64,000 bases of DNA from an uncultured Pelagibacteraceae bacterium (GTDB lineage Bacteria; Pseudomonadota; Alphaproteobacteria; Pelagibacterales; Pelagibacteraceae). The position numbers were made by a program, and so were the translations under genes. The notes under the pieces were generated by a model. That model was not told the DNA's origin, did not search any database, and worked only from the letters and a program-made list of their open reading frames with translations. Positions 7,313 to 16,446 of the stretch are shown piece by piece. Position 1 is the stretch's first letter; the number at the start of each line of letters is the position of its first letter. The stretch covers positions 30,911 to 94,910 of the forward strand of contig CACGHX010000002.1 in assembly GCA_902573065.1 (NCBI GenBank), in the 5' to 3' direction.

Positions 7313-8674
7313 TTAATTTGCAAAAAGTAAGTCAGGTAACCAAAGAGCTATGCCTGGAAACATATACATCAAAAACATAGCAAAAATTACAATTAGTAAG
7401 AAAGGCATTATGCCCCCAAAAATTTCAAGTAATTCCACATTTTTGGTTTGCACTCCTTTTAGATAATAGGCGGACATAGCCATCGGAGGAGTTAAAAAAG
7501 ATGTTTGTAAATTTAATGCTATTAGCATTGCAAAGAAATAAGGGTTTACTCCAAAAAATTCAACAAGTGGTAAAAATATTGGAACAAATATAATTAATAT
7601 TTCTGTCCATTCTAATGGCCAGCCAAGAAGAAAAATAATTAATTGGGTTATAATTAAAAATTGCCATGGCTGAAGGTTCATTGATTTAAAAAAATGTTCA
7701 AATACTTCATGCCCACCTAAATATGAAAAGACTGATGCAAATGTCCATGATCCTATAAATAACCACATAATCATTGCAGTAGTTTTAGCGGTTAAAAATA
7801 CTGACTCTTTAAAATTTTTCCATTTAAGAGTTTTATAAAAATAAGATAAAACTAGCGCTCCAAATGCTCCTACAGCTGCGGCTTCTGCTGGGGTAGCTAA
7901 ACCTCCAAGAATAGTTCCTAAAACTAAAATAATTAATGAAAATAACGGAAGAAAAGAAACTAATACCTCTTTCAAGATTACTGAACGGGGAGGTATATCC
8001 TCCGCTGGTGGTTTCGGAGCAATAGATGGATTAAAATATGCTCTTGTAACTGCATAAAGTATATAAAGTCCAGCTAACATTAACCCGGGTAAAATTGCTG
8101 CTGCAAACAATCTTAGGGGTGATAATTGTGCAATTACAGAATAAACGATAAGCATGATGCTCGGTGGGATTAATATTCCAAGACATCCACCAGAACAAAT
8201 AACTCCTGATGCAAATTTTTTATCATAACCTGCTTTAATCATTGCCGGCCAAGCTAGAAGGCCCATTAAAGTCACAACAGCTCCAATTATTCCAGTTGCT
8301 GTTGAGAATAAAGCACAAGTTATTAAAGCTGCAACTGCCATAGATGCTGGTAAACCATGTGAAGCTAAACGAATGGCAAAAAACAATCTTGAGACTATAC
8401 CTGCTCTCTCAACAAGGTATCCCATAAATAAAAATAATGGAACTGCTGTAAGAACTGTATTGTCCATTACTGTATAAGTGTTCTGAACGAAAAGTTGGAA
8501 AATCCTATTGTCAAATAGATGCTCCATTCTAGTTGGATCGTAGTAAGCGTAATAACCAAATCCAACGCCCATTGCCATTAATGTAAATGCAATTGGAAAT
8601 CCTAATAACACAGCAAAAAGAAATATTGCCATCATAAGTATTGCTATCTCAGGATTGGTTAAGCTAAATAACAT
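7313..8674 (-). CDS. dctM: TRAP transporter large permease (DctM)
   Basis: The 12-helix ion-coupled permease of a tripartite ATP-independent periplasmic transporter. The 453-residue protein has the family features FAVLLGFPIAFTLMAMGVGFG near the N-terminus, an SGGCLGILIPPSIMLIVYSV segment and late LTPPMAMSAYYLKGV. It overlaps the small permease gene by 11 bases (8664-8674), so translation is coupled. It works with DctQ and DctP upstream; the cargo is probably a carboxylate, given the surrounding hydroxyacid enzymes. Confidence 0.94.
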   Translation of the reverse strand: MLFSLTNPEIAILMMAIFLFAVLLGFPIAFTLMAMGVGFGYYAYYDPTRMEHLFDNRIFQLFVQNTYTVMDNTVLTAVPLFLFMGYLVERAGIVSRLFFAIRLASHGLPASMAVAALITCALFSTATGIIGAVVTLMGLLAWPAMIKAGYDKKFASGVICSGGCLGILIPPSIMLIVYSVIAQLSPLRLFAAAILPGLMLAGLYILYAVTRAYFNPSIAPKPPAEDIPPRSVILKEVLVSFLPLFSLIILVLGTILGGLATPAEAAAVGAFGALVLSYFYKTLKWKNFKESVFLTAKTTAMIMWLFIGSWTFASVFSYLGGHEVFEHFFKSMNLQPWQFLIITQLIIFLLGWPLEWTEILIIFVPIFLPLVEFFGVNPYFFAMLIALNLQTSFLTPPMAMSAYYLKGVQTKNVELLEIFGGIMPFLLIVIFAMFLMYMFPGIALWLPDLLFAN

Positions 8675-9248
8675 CTTTTTGATCCTCGTCTTGAGAAGTT
8701 CTCATTAAAATTTTTTCTGTTTCCTCTGCAACTACCATTCTTGCTGGCCAATGGCCCGTTTGTATACAAATTATTGATCTGAAAACTTCACTAACACCTT
8801 GTATGATTAATAAAAGACCTGCTGCAGGTATCAAAGACTTAGCCATGTAAATTTGAATTTGTGCAGGACTGTTCCAACTGGTCTCCTTAATTTTCCAAGC
8901 AAGTGCAGCGTACTCATATCCATAAAATGCCAAAGCAAATACGCCAGGAAAGAAAAAGATAAAGTATAAAACTAAATCGATGTAACCTTGTGTTTTAGGT
9001 TTAAATAATCTGTAAAGTACATCCCCCCTTACATGAGCCTCTGTAGAAAGTGTATATGCACCAGCCATCATGAATATTGCGCCATACATTTGTAAACTAA
9101 AATCAAAATTCCATAAAGTAGGGGCATTAAATGCGTAAGCCATCACAACTTCGTAACAAGTTCCACCCATTAATATTACTATGCACCAGGAAAAAGCCTT
9201 CCCGACGGATGTGCTTAGATGGTCTGCAAAACTAATAAATCCCCTCAT
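8664..9248 (-). CDS. dctQ: TRAP transporter small permease (DctQ)
   Basis: Four-helix small membrane subunit that partners DctM. The 194-residue protein has hydrophobic segments and the conserved acidic/polar helix region typical of DctQ (FMMAGAYTLSTEAHVRGDVLY, where AHVRGD is a common family motif). It lies 82 bases downstream of dctP, separated by a strong intrinsic terminator, so it is probably made from read-through at a lower level than the binding protein. Confidence 0.92.
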   Translation of the reverse strand: MRGFISFADHLSTSVGKAFSWCIVILMGGTCYEVVMAYAFNAPTLWNFDFSLQMYGAIFMMAGAYTLSTEAHVRGDVLYRLFKPKTQGYIDLVLYFIFFFPGVFALAFYGYEYAALAWKIKETSWNSPAQIQIYMAKSLIPAAGLLLIIQGVSEVFRSIICIQTGHWPARMVVAEETEKILMRTSQDEDQKDVI

Positions 9249-9282
9249 AAATATAAGTTATTATAATTTTTTTGTTATTGCC

Positions 9283-9311
9283 ATAAAAAAAGGGGGCTAC
9301 AAAAAGCCCCC
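9283..9311 (-). terminator. Intrinsic terminator between dctP and dctQ
   Basis: GGGGGCT (9292-9298) and AGCCCCC (9305-9311) form a perfect 7-bp GC-rich stem with a 6-base loop. On the minus strand it is followed by TTTTTTTAT. It sits in the dctP-dctQ gap, which fits partial termination giving more binding protein than permease. Confidence 0.85.
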
Positions 9312-9330
9312 TTTAATTTTTAAAAAGCTA

Positions 9331-10488
9331 CTAAATTTTAACTTTTGCTAAAGCACCAAACTCATTTTCATAAGCCAGTCTGTAATTAGGCTGGTTCATC
9401 AATAGGTACTTCATTACTCTTTTAGCGTAAGCTTTTTGAGAAGCAACAATTTTTGCAAAGAAAGGATCTTTCTTAACAAAGTCACCTATAACTTTGTCCC
9501 ATCCTTTTAATTGTTGAGCTAAGATCTCATCTGAAGTTTGATAAACATTTACTTTATGTTGATTCATCAACTTAGATAAGTCAGCTGAGTATCTCACTAA
9601 CGCTTTAAAGTAGTTGTCTGTATTCGCAGCGTACGCAGCATTTTTTAGAATAGCCTGATGTTGTGGACTTAATCCATTAAATGTCTTCGTGTTCACAGGA
9701 ATTTCAAACATCTCTTGAGATTGGTGGAAGCTACCTAAGTGATAATACTTAGATACGTCTTGCATACCAAACTGTGAGTCTGATGTTGGGTTGTTAAACT
9801 CCGCAGCTTCGATCAAACCAGTTTTCATAGCTGGCTGAATTTCTCCACCTGGAAGTTGTCTTACAACCATTCCCATAGCTGTTAATACGTTAGTCGCTAG
9901 ACCAACTGTTCTATATTTCATACCTTTAACATCAGACACTTTAGTTACGTTCTTTTTGAACCAACCAAATGGCTGTGCTGGCATTGGCATATGGAAAAGA
10001 CCAACATAGTTGAAGCCAACTTTAGAAAGAGTTTCTTCATAAAGTTTTCTTCCTCCACCGTACTCAATCCATCCCATTACTTCTTGAGATGACATTCCGT
10101 ACGAAGGTCCTGTTCCAAACAATGATGCTGCTGGATTTTTTCCGTACCAGTATGCAGTTACCCAGTGTCCCATATCTAGAACTCCTGAACTTACCGCTTG
10201 ACCGATTTCAGATGTTTTAACAACAGCGCCAACTGGTTGAAGATCAATCTTCAATTCTCCATTTGACATGTCGCCTACCATTTTTGCAAAGTCGCCAGCC
10301 ATTTCGAAGAATATATTAGCTCCAGAAGGCCAAGCTGCTTGCATCTTTAAAGTTTTAGGAGCACCAAATGCTACATTCGGCATTGCAATAGTTGCTGCCG
10401 CTGCTGCACCAGTTGCTGCTGCTGCTTTAAAGAACTTACGTCTTGAAGGAGTTTTTACTCTCTTCAACGTTTTTTCTTTTTTAGACAT
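9331..10488 (-). CDS. dctP: TRAP transporter substrate-binding protein (DctP), Tat-exported
   Basis: Periplasmic solute receptor, 385 residues. The N-terminus has a twin-arginine signal (PSRRKFFKAAAATG at about 15-28, then an Ala-rich hydrophobic stretch ending near NVAFGAPK). The mature part is a DctP fold of the type with AAWPSGANIFFEMAGDFA and QLPGGEIQPAMKTGLIEAAEF. This GGE(I)..A...G.IDA-like segment includes the position of the conserved carboxylate-binding Arg loop of the family (here YRTVGLATNV). A strong Shine-Dalgarno GGGAG lies six bases before the ATG. Codon use is richer in C-ending codons than its neighbours, suggesting high expression. Confidence 0.93.
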   Translation of the reverse strand: MSKKEKTLKRVKTPSRRKFFKAAAATGAAAAATIAMPNVAFGAPKTLKMQAAWPSGANIFFEMAGDFAKMVGDMSNGELKIDLQPVGAVVKTSEIGQAVSSGVLDMGHWVTAYWYGKNPAASLFGTGPSYGMSSQEVMGWIEYGGGRKLYEETLSKVGFNYVGLFHMPMPAQPFGWFKKNVTKVSDVKGMKYRTVGLATNVLTAMGMVVRQLPGGEIQPAMKTGLIEAAEFNNPTSDSQFGMQDVSKYYHLGSFHQSQEMFEIPVNTKTFNGLSPQHQAILKNAAYAANTDNYFKALVRYSADLSKLMNQHKVNVYQTSDEILAQQLKGWDKVIGDFVKKDPFFAKIVASQKAYAKRVMKYLLMNQPNYRLAYENEFGALAKVKI

Positions 10489-10494
10489 ATTTGT

Positions 10495-10499
10495 CTCCC
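10495..10499 (-). promoter_or_regulatory. Strong ribosome binding site of dctP
   Basis: On the minus strand the sequence AAGGGAGACAAATATG places GGGAG six bases before the dctP ATG. Most genes in this window lack a recognisable Shine-Dalgarno, so this one stands out and supports both the start choice and high expression. Confidence 0.75.
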
Positions 10500-10595
10500 T
10501 TAGTTAATTAACTAGATGAATTATTTAAGCATAAATAGATTTCAGAGTCTCGAGCAGAATCAAAAAAGTTTATTAAGATTCAATTGTAGATTGTG

Positions 10596-11549
10596 CTAAT
10601 TAACTTTATTTTTAGCGGTTCCTGTTTCAAAGTATTCGTTGATATTATCAATCGCAAGATCTGCCATAGCAGTTCTTGTTTTTTTGGTAGCACTGCCAAG
10701 ATGAGGTAATATAAATGCGGTTGGTTGTTTTAAGTATTCAGGGTGTATTTTAGGTTCACCTTTGTAAACATCTAAACCTACAGCATATATTTTTCTACTT
10801 ACTAATGCTTGAACCATTGCATCATCATCAATCATATCTCCTCTTGCAACATTTGTTATTATTGCACCGGTTGGAAAATATTCTAAAGTTTCTTTATTAA
10901 TTATATCTTTAGTTTCTTTTGTAGCAGGACAACAAATTGACAATACATCTGAAACAGAGAACAAACTTTTGATACTTTCGTGAAAAGTAGCACCCATATC
11001 TTGGTCTTTACCTAATTTAGTTCTATTTCTGTAATGTATCTCCATTCCAAAACTTTTTGCTATTTTTGCTAAAGCTCTTCCAATTCTTCCCATGCCTAAA
11101 ATACCAAGTCTCGATCCTGTAAGTTGCTTACCAATTAAAAAATCTGCAGACCATTTCCAATTTTCTTTTTTAACCCAATTAATTCCTTCGTTAGCTCTTC
11201 TGCATGCTCCAAGAATTAATAACATGGCGATTTCGGCGGTTGCATCAGTTAAAACATCTGGTGTATTTGTGACAATAATATTCCTTTTTTTTGCTGCCTC
11301 AATATCAATATTTCCAAAACCAACAGCAAAATTTGATATTATTTTTATTGTTTCAGGAAGTTTTTTAATTGTTTCCTCATCAATTTTATCTGTAAGTGAA
11401 GATAATATACCATCGCAGCCTTTGCTTAATTCAATTAATTTTTTTTGGGAATACAACTCGTCATTTGAGTTAAAACGAGAATTAAATAATTTGGAAGCTT
11501 TGTCCTCACAAGATCTCAATAGTTTTCTAGTTACAAGAATTTTTTTCAT
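10596..11549 (-). CDS. D-2-hydroxyacid dehydrogenase (glyoxylate/hydroxypyruvate reductase-like)
   Basis: NAD(P)-dependent reduction of a 2-keto acid such as glyoxylate or hydroxypyruvate, or the reverse. The Rossmann motif is GILGMGRIGRALAKIAKSFGM (from about 147). Catalytic Arg lies in NVARGDMIDD, Glu in GLDVYKGEP and His in LPHLGSAT. At 317 residues it is of GhrB type. It lies five bases downstream of the GlcD-type gene, so the two probably act on the same acid. The exact substrate is not determinable. Confidence 0.88.
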   Translation of the reverse strand: MKKILVTRKLLRSCEDKASKLFNSRFNSNDELYSQKKLIELSKGCDGILSSLTDKIDEETIKKLPETIKIISNFAVGFGNIDIEAAKKRNIIVTNTPDVLTDATAEIAMLLILGACRRANEGINWVKKENWKWSADFLIGKQLTGSRLGILGMGRIGRALAKIAKSFGMEIHYRNRTKLGKDQDMGATFHESIKSLFSVSDVLSICCPATKETKDIINKETLEYFPTGAIITNVARGDMIDDDAMVQALVSRKIYAVGLDVYKGEPKIHPEYLKQPTAFILPHLGSATKKTRTAMADLAIDNINEYFETGTAKNKVN

Positions 11550-11554
11550 TAAAT

Positions 11555-12928
11555 TTAATTTAGATCAAAAATTTTACCAGGATTCATAATATTATTTGGG
11601 TCAAGAGTTCGTTTAATAGATTTCATAACTGGTATATTGTCAGCATGTTCTTTTAGAAGGTATTCTTTTTTATGAAGCCCTATACCATGTTCTCCAGTAA
11701 TTGTTCCATTTAATTCCAATGTTTTTTTAATTAATAAATCACTAAACTCCCTAATTTTTTTATATGTTTCTTTTTTTTGGGGATCATAAGGTAGAACTAC
11801 ATGAAAATTTCCATCACCTAAATGACCAACCATTGGAGCTCTAAGACCAAATTTTTTTGTAACGTCTTCTGCAAATTTTACACATTCGACTATTTTAGAA
11901 ATTGGAAGACAAACATCTGTTGAGTAAACTCTACCATTTTTAATTAATGCTTTTACAGAATAATATATATCCCAACGAGCTTGCCATAATTTATTTCTTT
12001 CCTCTAAATCTTTTGCCCATTTAAAAGCACTACCTTTATTTTCTTTAGATATCTCTTCAACTACTTTGATATTCTCTTTATTTGAGGACTCTGATCCATG
12101 AAATTCAAAAAACAATGTAGGTAAAACTTTCATGTCTTTTAACTTTGAATAATTAATGCTTATGTCCATCTGTTCTTTGTTTAGCATTTCAATTCGAGCA
12201 ATTGGTACACCATACTGAATTACTTGTTGTGCAGTTTGAACAGCGTCTTCTAGGGTTGTAAAATGACATACAGCACTCATAATACTTTCTGGGATAGGTG
12301 ATAATCTTAATTGTATTTCAGTAATGATACCAAGTGTTCCCTCTGATCCAATAAATAAATTAGTTAAATTGTATCCAGCTGAAGTTTTTTTTGTTCTGCT
12401 ACCAGTATTTATTATGTCACCATTTGGTAAAACTACTGTAAGACCTGTAATCACAGTTTTCATAGTTCCGTATTTTACAGCCATTGTCCCTGAAGCTGAT
12501 GTTGAGGCCATGCCTCCTATTGCAGCGTTTGCACCAGGATCAATAGGAAAAAAAACTCCATCCTCTCTTAAATAATCATTTAATTGTTCTTTAGTAACAC
12601 AAGCTTGGACTCTACAATCAAAGTCCTCAACATTTACACTTATAATTTTATTCATTTTTTCTAATGAAATTGTAATTCCTTTATCGTTACCAACAACATT
12701 GCCCTCTAATGAAGTTCCAGTACCAAATGGAACGACTGGAACCTTGTGTTGGTCACAAAGTTTTAAAATTTTTGAAACCTCTTCATTTGTTTCTGGAAAT
12801 ACTACAGCTTTTGACAGTACTGGATCATAGGTATCTTCACCTCGGGCGTAGTTAGTTCTAGTAGATACCGAGGTAGAAAATCTACCATTAAAGATTTTTT
12901 TTAATTCTGATTGTATTTGTTCGTTCAT
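11555..12928 (-). CDS. FAD-linked oxidase, GlcD / D-lactate dehydrogenase type
   Basis: Flavoprotein that oxidises a D-2-hydroxyacid (glycolate, D-lactate or similar). The 457-residue protein has the PCMH-type FAD domain with VPFGTGTSLEGNV, IGGMASTSASGTMAVKYG and LPNGDII, then GSEGTLGIITE. The C-terminal domain has HLGDGNFHVVL (metal-site His) and GEHGIGLHKKEYL. No glcE or glcF partner is nearby, so it resembles the single-chain D-lactate dehydrogenase (cytochrome) type more than the three-subunit glycolate oxidase. Part of the minus-strand hydroxyacid block. Confidence 0.88.
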   Translation of the reverse strand: MNEQIQSELKKIFNGRFSTSVSTRTNYARGEDTYDPVLSKAVVFPETNEEVSKILKLCDQHKVPVVPFGTGTSLEGNVVGNDKGITISLEKMNKIISVNVEDFDCRVQACVTKEQLNDYLREDGVFFPIDPGANAAIGGMASTSASGTMAVKYGTMKTVITGLTVVLPNGDIINTGSRTKKTSAGYNLTNLFIGSEGTLGIITEIQLRLSPIPESIMSAVCHFTTLEDAVQTAQQVIQYGVPIARIEMLNKEQMDISINYSKLKDMKVLPTLFFEFHGSESSNKENIKVVEEISKENKGSAFKWAKDLEERNKLWQARWDIYYSVKALIKNGRVYSTDVCLPISKIVECVKFAEDVTKKFGLRAPMVGHLGDGNFHVVLPYDPQKKETYKKIREFSDLLIKKTLELNGTITGEHGIGLHKKEYLLKEHADNIPVMKSIKRTLDPNNIMNPGKIFDLN

Positions 12929-12966
12929 TTTTTTCTATAATGTTATTAAATTATATAGAAAAAATA
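12929..12966. terminator. Weak AT-rich hairpin, possible terminator
   Basis: TTTTTTCTATAAT and ATTATATAGAAAAAA form an inverted repeat in the gap between the aminotransferase and GlcD-type genes, with a U-run on either strand. It has almost no GC, so its stability is doubtful. Confidence 0.3.
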
Positions 12967-12974
12967 TAGCTTAA

Positions 12975-14138
12975 TTAACCAAGCATCTTTTTGATTTTTT
13001 CTAAAGCTTGTGAAATATTATCGCTAGAAGCTGCAAAACTAAATCTAACATAATCTTGTGCTGTTTTTCCAAATGCAGTACCAGGCACAATAGCTACCCC
13101 TGCCTCGTGCATACATTTTTTAGCAAACTCTGCACCATTCATACCTGTTCCAATTACTTTTGGAAAAGCATAAAATGCGCCTCCAGGCAAACTACATTCT
13201 ACACCCGGTAAATTATTCAAACCTTCATGAATTAATTTTCTTCTTATTGAAAATTTTCTCATCATTTCTTTAATAGAGTCGTCTGGTCCATCTAGAGCAG
13301 CGATACCTGCGAATTGAGCGGCTGCATTTACACATGAAACACTATTTATTACCAATTTATTTACATGCTCAACAAGATTTTTTGGCCAGAAACTCCAACC
13401 CAATCTCCATCCAGTCATAGAATAAGCTTTGCTCCAACCTTCAAGAACAATTAATCTTTCTCTTAATTCAGGATAATTAAAAAAGGTAGGCATTTCTTTT
13501 CCGTCAAAAATTTGTCTACTGTAAATTTCATCACTTAAAATTGTTACATGAGGATGTTTTTTTAATCCCTCAGCTAAAACATCAATATCTGATTTATCAA
13601 CAAAGCTACCAGTTGGATTATTTGGATTAATTAAAATGAGTAATTTTGTTTTTTCAGTAATCAAGGATAAAATTTTCTCAGGGTTAAATTTTAAATCTTT
13701 ATCTTCGGTTAAATCATATGGAACTGGTTTGGCTCCAGTAAAATTTATCATGGACTCATAGATTGGAAATGCAGGTGTTGGGTGAACTATTTCAACGCCT
13801 GGTTCTCCAAAACACTGAATTGCATAGCTCATGGTTGGCTTTCCACCTGGCATAATTATTATCCTCTCTGGATCGATATCTTGATTATAAAGTTTTTTGA
13901 TTTTTCTAGTTACAGCTTGTCTACATTCGAGAATTCCATTTGATAAAACGTATCCGTGATGACCATCATCCAAAGCTTTTTTTGCTGCATCTACAATATG
14001 TTTAGGAGTCTTAAAATCAGGTTGTCCTAATCCTAAATGGATCATTGGTTTTCCTTTGGCTTCAAGTTTTTTTGCCTCAGCTAAAACGCTAAAAGCAGTC
14101 TCTGTACCTAATCTATCTAAACTTTTTGCTAGTTTCAT
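12975..14138 (-). CDS. PLP-dependent aminotransferase, class I/II
   Basis: A fold-type I aminotransferase of the aspartate aminotransferase family, 387 residues. Motifs include GLGQPDFKTP near 37, NPNNPTG near 172, SDEIYSRQIF, and the lysine that binds PLP in the EGWSKAYSMTGWRLGW stretch near 233, with the substrate carboxylate Arg in YVRFSFA near the C-terminus. It interconverts an amino acid and a 2-keto acid. Placed between hydroxyacid dehydrogenases, it may handle the keto acid they produce (for example glyoxylate to glycine), which is inference. Confidence 0.88.
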   Translation of the reverse strand: MKLAKSLDRLGTETAFSVLAEAKKLEAKGKPMIHLGLGQPDFKTPKHIVDAAKKALDDGHHGYVLSNGILECRQAVTRKIKKLYNQDIDPERIIIMPGGKPTMSYAIQCFGEPGVEIVHPTPAFPIYESMINFTGAKPVPYDLTEDKDLKFNPEKILSLITEKTKLLILINPNNPTGSFVDKSDIDVLAEGLKKHPHVTILSDEIYSRQIFDGKEMPTFFNYPELRERLIVLEGWSKAYSMTGWRLGWSFWPKNLVEHVNKLVINSVSCVNAAAQFAGIAALDGPDDSIKEMMRKFSIRRKLIHEGLNNLPGVECSLPGGAFYAFPKVIGTGMNGAEFAKKCMHEAGVAIVPGTAFGKTAQDYVRFSFAASSDNISQALEKIKKMLG

Positions 14139-14140
14139 AA

Positions 14141-15289
14141 TTATCTATAAGCAATATTTGTTTTTTTTAAATCCTTAATTGTTTTACACCCTAATAATAT
14201 CATGTCTCTTCTTATCTCATCATGCATTCTTTGCAACAAAGCTTCAACCCCTTTTTGACCTCCTGCTCCTAAAGCAAATAAATAACCTTTTCCAAAACTA
14301 CAAGCAGTAGCCCCTAAAGATAATGCTTTTAAAACATGAGTGCCTCTTCTTACACCTCCATCTAAAATTATCTCTAACTTACCACCAACTGCTTCTGCAA
14401 TTGCAGGTAGTTGATCAAAAGGGGATCTTGAACCATCAAGTTGTCTTCCGCCATGATTGGAGAGCATTATTGCAGATGCTCCAATTTCAACAGCACGTTT
14501 TGCATCCTCGACTGACATAACTCCCTTAATTGCAAATGGACCTCCCCATCTTTTGATACAATATTCTGCGTCTTGCCAATTCATTTTTGGATCATACTGC
14601 TCATTAATATATTCCATCACTCCTTTAGCAATACTACTTCCTTTTTTTGTAAAATGTGAAACATTTGCTAACTGAAATTTCTCATGAGTTAAATAGTTTA
14701 TCGACCACATAGGGTGCGTTGCAAAACTTAACAAACTTTTAAGAGTTAATTTTGGTGGAGTTGTAAATCCCCATCTATGATCCCTTTCCCTATTTCCAGC
14801 TACAACTGTATCAACAGTTAAGCACATAGCTTTAAATCCTGATCTTTTACAACGATCAATTAAATTATCTGTCAACCCTTTGTCTTTATGAATATAAAGT
14901 TGAAACATCTTAGGACCACCTGATACGTTTGAGATTTCCTCTATAGAGGTAGTTGCCATAGTTGACATGCTGTAAAATGTTCCAAGTTTTTCAGCGGCCC
15001 TCGCACTCGCCTTATCTCCATCATAATGATAAAGTCTCTGCATTGCGGTTGGTGATAAAAAAAGTGGCATTTTTATTTTTTCACCAAAAACCTCAGTGGT
15101 CATATCAGGCTCTCCAACACTTGTAAGTATGCTTGGAACTAAATCACATTTAGAAAAAGCTTCAGTGTTTCTTCTTAAAGTAGCTTCATCATCTGAACCA
15201 CCATCTATATAGTGAAAAATTGGAGCTGGCAGGTTTCTTTTTGCCAACTTTCTAAAATCATCGAAATTGTAACAATCTTTCAAGCTCAT
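14141..15289 (-). CDS. FMN-dependent alpha-hydroxyacid dehydrogenase (LldD/glycolate oxidase family), copy 2
   Basis: TIM-barrel FMN enzyme that oxidises L-2-hydroxyacids such as L-lactate or glycolate. The 382-residue protein has the substrate Tyr in IFHYIDGGSDDEATLRRN (near 27), LFLSPTAMQRLYH, LTVDTVVAGNRERD, the FMN lysine in IKGVMSVEDA, the catalytic His/Arg in SNHGGRQLDG and DGGVRRGTHVLKAL. It overlaps the upstream paralogue by four bases. Sequence is close to the neighbour along its whole length, indicating tandem duplication. Confidence 0.9.
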   Translation of the reverse strand: MSLKDCYNFDDFRKLAKRNLPAPIFHYIDGGSDDEATLRRNTEAFSKCDLVPSILTSVGEPDMTTEVFGEKIKMPLFLSPTAMQRLYHYDGDKASARAAEKLGTFYSMSTMATTSIEEISNVSGGPKMFQLYIHKDKGLTDNLIDRCKRSGFKAMCLTVDTVVAGNRERDHRWGFTTPPKLTLKSLLSFATHPMWSINYLTHEKFQLANVSHFTKKGSSIAKGVMEYINEQYDPKMNWQDAEYCIKRWGGPFAIKGVMSVEDAKRAVEIGASAIMLSNHGGRQLDGSRSPFDQLPAIAEAVGGKLEIILDGGVRRGTHVLKALSLGATACSFGKGYLFALGAGGQKGVEALLQRMHDEIRRDMILLGCKTIKDLKKTNIAYR

Positions 15290-16437
15290 TTTCGAAATCT
15301 TAAATTTTTTCTACTTAAGTCACTTATCTTAGTGCAACCCATAAGTTTCATATCTCTTTCAAGTTCAACACGATATTGATTTAAAGCTCTTTCAACTCCT
15401 TTTTGGCCAGCAGCAGCTAAAGCATAAAGATATAATCTTCCGCCCGCACAAGCTTTTGCACCCATCGATAAAGCTTTAAGCATATGAGTGCCTCTTTGAA
15501 TACCTCCCTCACAAATTACATCAACTTTATCACCAACTGCATCTACAATTTCTGCTAACTGGTCGAAAGGTGATCTAGCCCCATCAAGCTGTCTTCCGCC
15601 ATGATTAGAAACCATTATACCTGTGCATCCTATATCCACTGCACGTTTTGCATCTTCAACACTCATTACACCTTTGAGTGCAAAGTGCCCTCCCCACTTT
15701 GAACATAAGTTTTCAGCATCTTTCCAATTCATAGACTGATCCAACATAGTCGAAAAATAATTTCCAACAGATGTAGCAGTACTTGTTCCTTCTTTCACAT
15801 GATCCTGAAGATGTGGTAATTCAAATTTTCCTCGGGTGACATAATTAATTCCCCACATCGGCTTAATTGCAAAACTAATTAAGCTTGAAAGTGTGAGTTT
15901 AGGAGGGGATGTAAAACCAGTTCTAAGATCTCTTTCTCTATTTCCTCCTGTTATTGTATCAACAGTTAAAGCCATAACATCAAATTTTGCAGCCTTCACT
16001 CTTTCGACGATAGCATTATTAAGTCCTTTATCTTTATGATAATAAAACTGAAATAGCTTTGGAGTATCAATCATTGATGAAATTTCTTCTACACTTACCG
16101 TTGCGAGTGATGATACACCAAACATTGTATTAAATTTTTGTGCTGCTTTTCCAACAGCTCTCTCTCCCTGATAATGAAATAGTCTTTGTAACGCTGTTGG
16201 AGAACAATAAAATGGTAAATCTAATTTTTTTCCGAATATAGTAGTTGAGAGATCGACATTTTCAACACCTCTTAAAACATTAGGTACTAAGTCAACCTCA
16301 TTGAATGCTTCTGTATTTCTTTGGTATGTAACTTCGTCATCTGCTGCGCCATCGATATAGTGAAATATCGGTGACGGTAATTTCCTTTTTGCAAGTTTTC
16401 TGAAGTCACTAAAATTGTGGCAATCTTTTAGTCCCAT
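15286..16437 (-). CDS. FMN-dependent alpha-hydroxyacid dehydrogenase (LldD/glycolate oxidase family), copy 1
   Basis: First of two adjacent paralogues, 383 residues. The N-terminus MGLKDCHNFSDFRKLAKRKL mirrors that of copy 2. The motifs HYIDGAADDEVTYQRN, YCSPTALQRLFHYQGE, LTVDTITGGNRERD, LKGVMSVEDAKRAV, SNHGGRQLDG and EGGIQRGTHMLKAL are all present, so it should be catalytically competent. The usual DGGV before the FMN phosphate loop is EGGI here, which may alter cofactor or electron acceptor behaviour. It probably heads the minus-strand block; the PagL-like gene is 9 bases upstream of it. Confidence 0.9.
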   Translation of the reverse strand: MGLKDCHNFSDFRKLAKRKLPSPIFHYIDGAADDEVTYQRNTEAFNEVDLVPNVLRGVENVDLSTTIFGKKLDLPFYCSPTALQRLFHYQGERAVGKAAQKFNTMFGVSSLATVSVEEISSMIDTPKLFQFYYHKDKGLNNAIVERVKAAKFDVMALTVDTITGGNRERDLRTGFTSPPKLTLSSLISFAIKPMWGINYVTRGKFELPHLQDHVKEGTSTATSVGNYFSTMLDQSMNWKDAENLCSKWGGHFALKGVMSVEDAKRAVDIGCTGIMVSNHGGRQLDGARSPFDQLAEIVDAVGDKVDVICEGGIQRGTHMLKALSMGAKACAGGRLYLYALAAAGQKGVERALNQYRVELERDMKLMGCTKISDLSRKNLRFRK

Positions 16438-16446
16438 TTTTAAATA

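Noticed and set aside
10268-10507. Plus-strand ORF opposite dctP
   Set aside because: A shadow of the minus-strand DctP frame, Ala-rich only because of the Tat signal region; no RBS or family features.
11092-11589. 165-residue plus-strand ORF opposite the D-2-hydroxyacid dehydrogenase
   Set aside because: The minus strand holds a motif-complete enzyme there; the plus frame has no motifs and crosses two genes.
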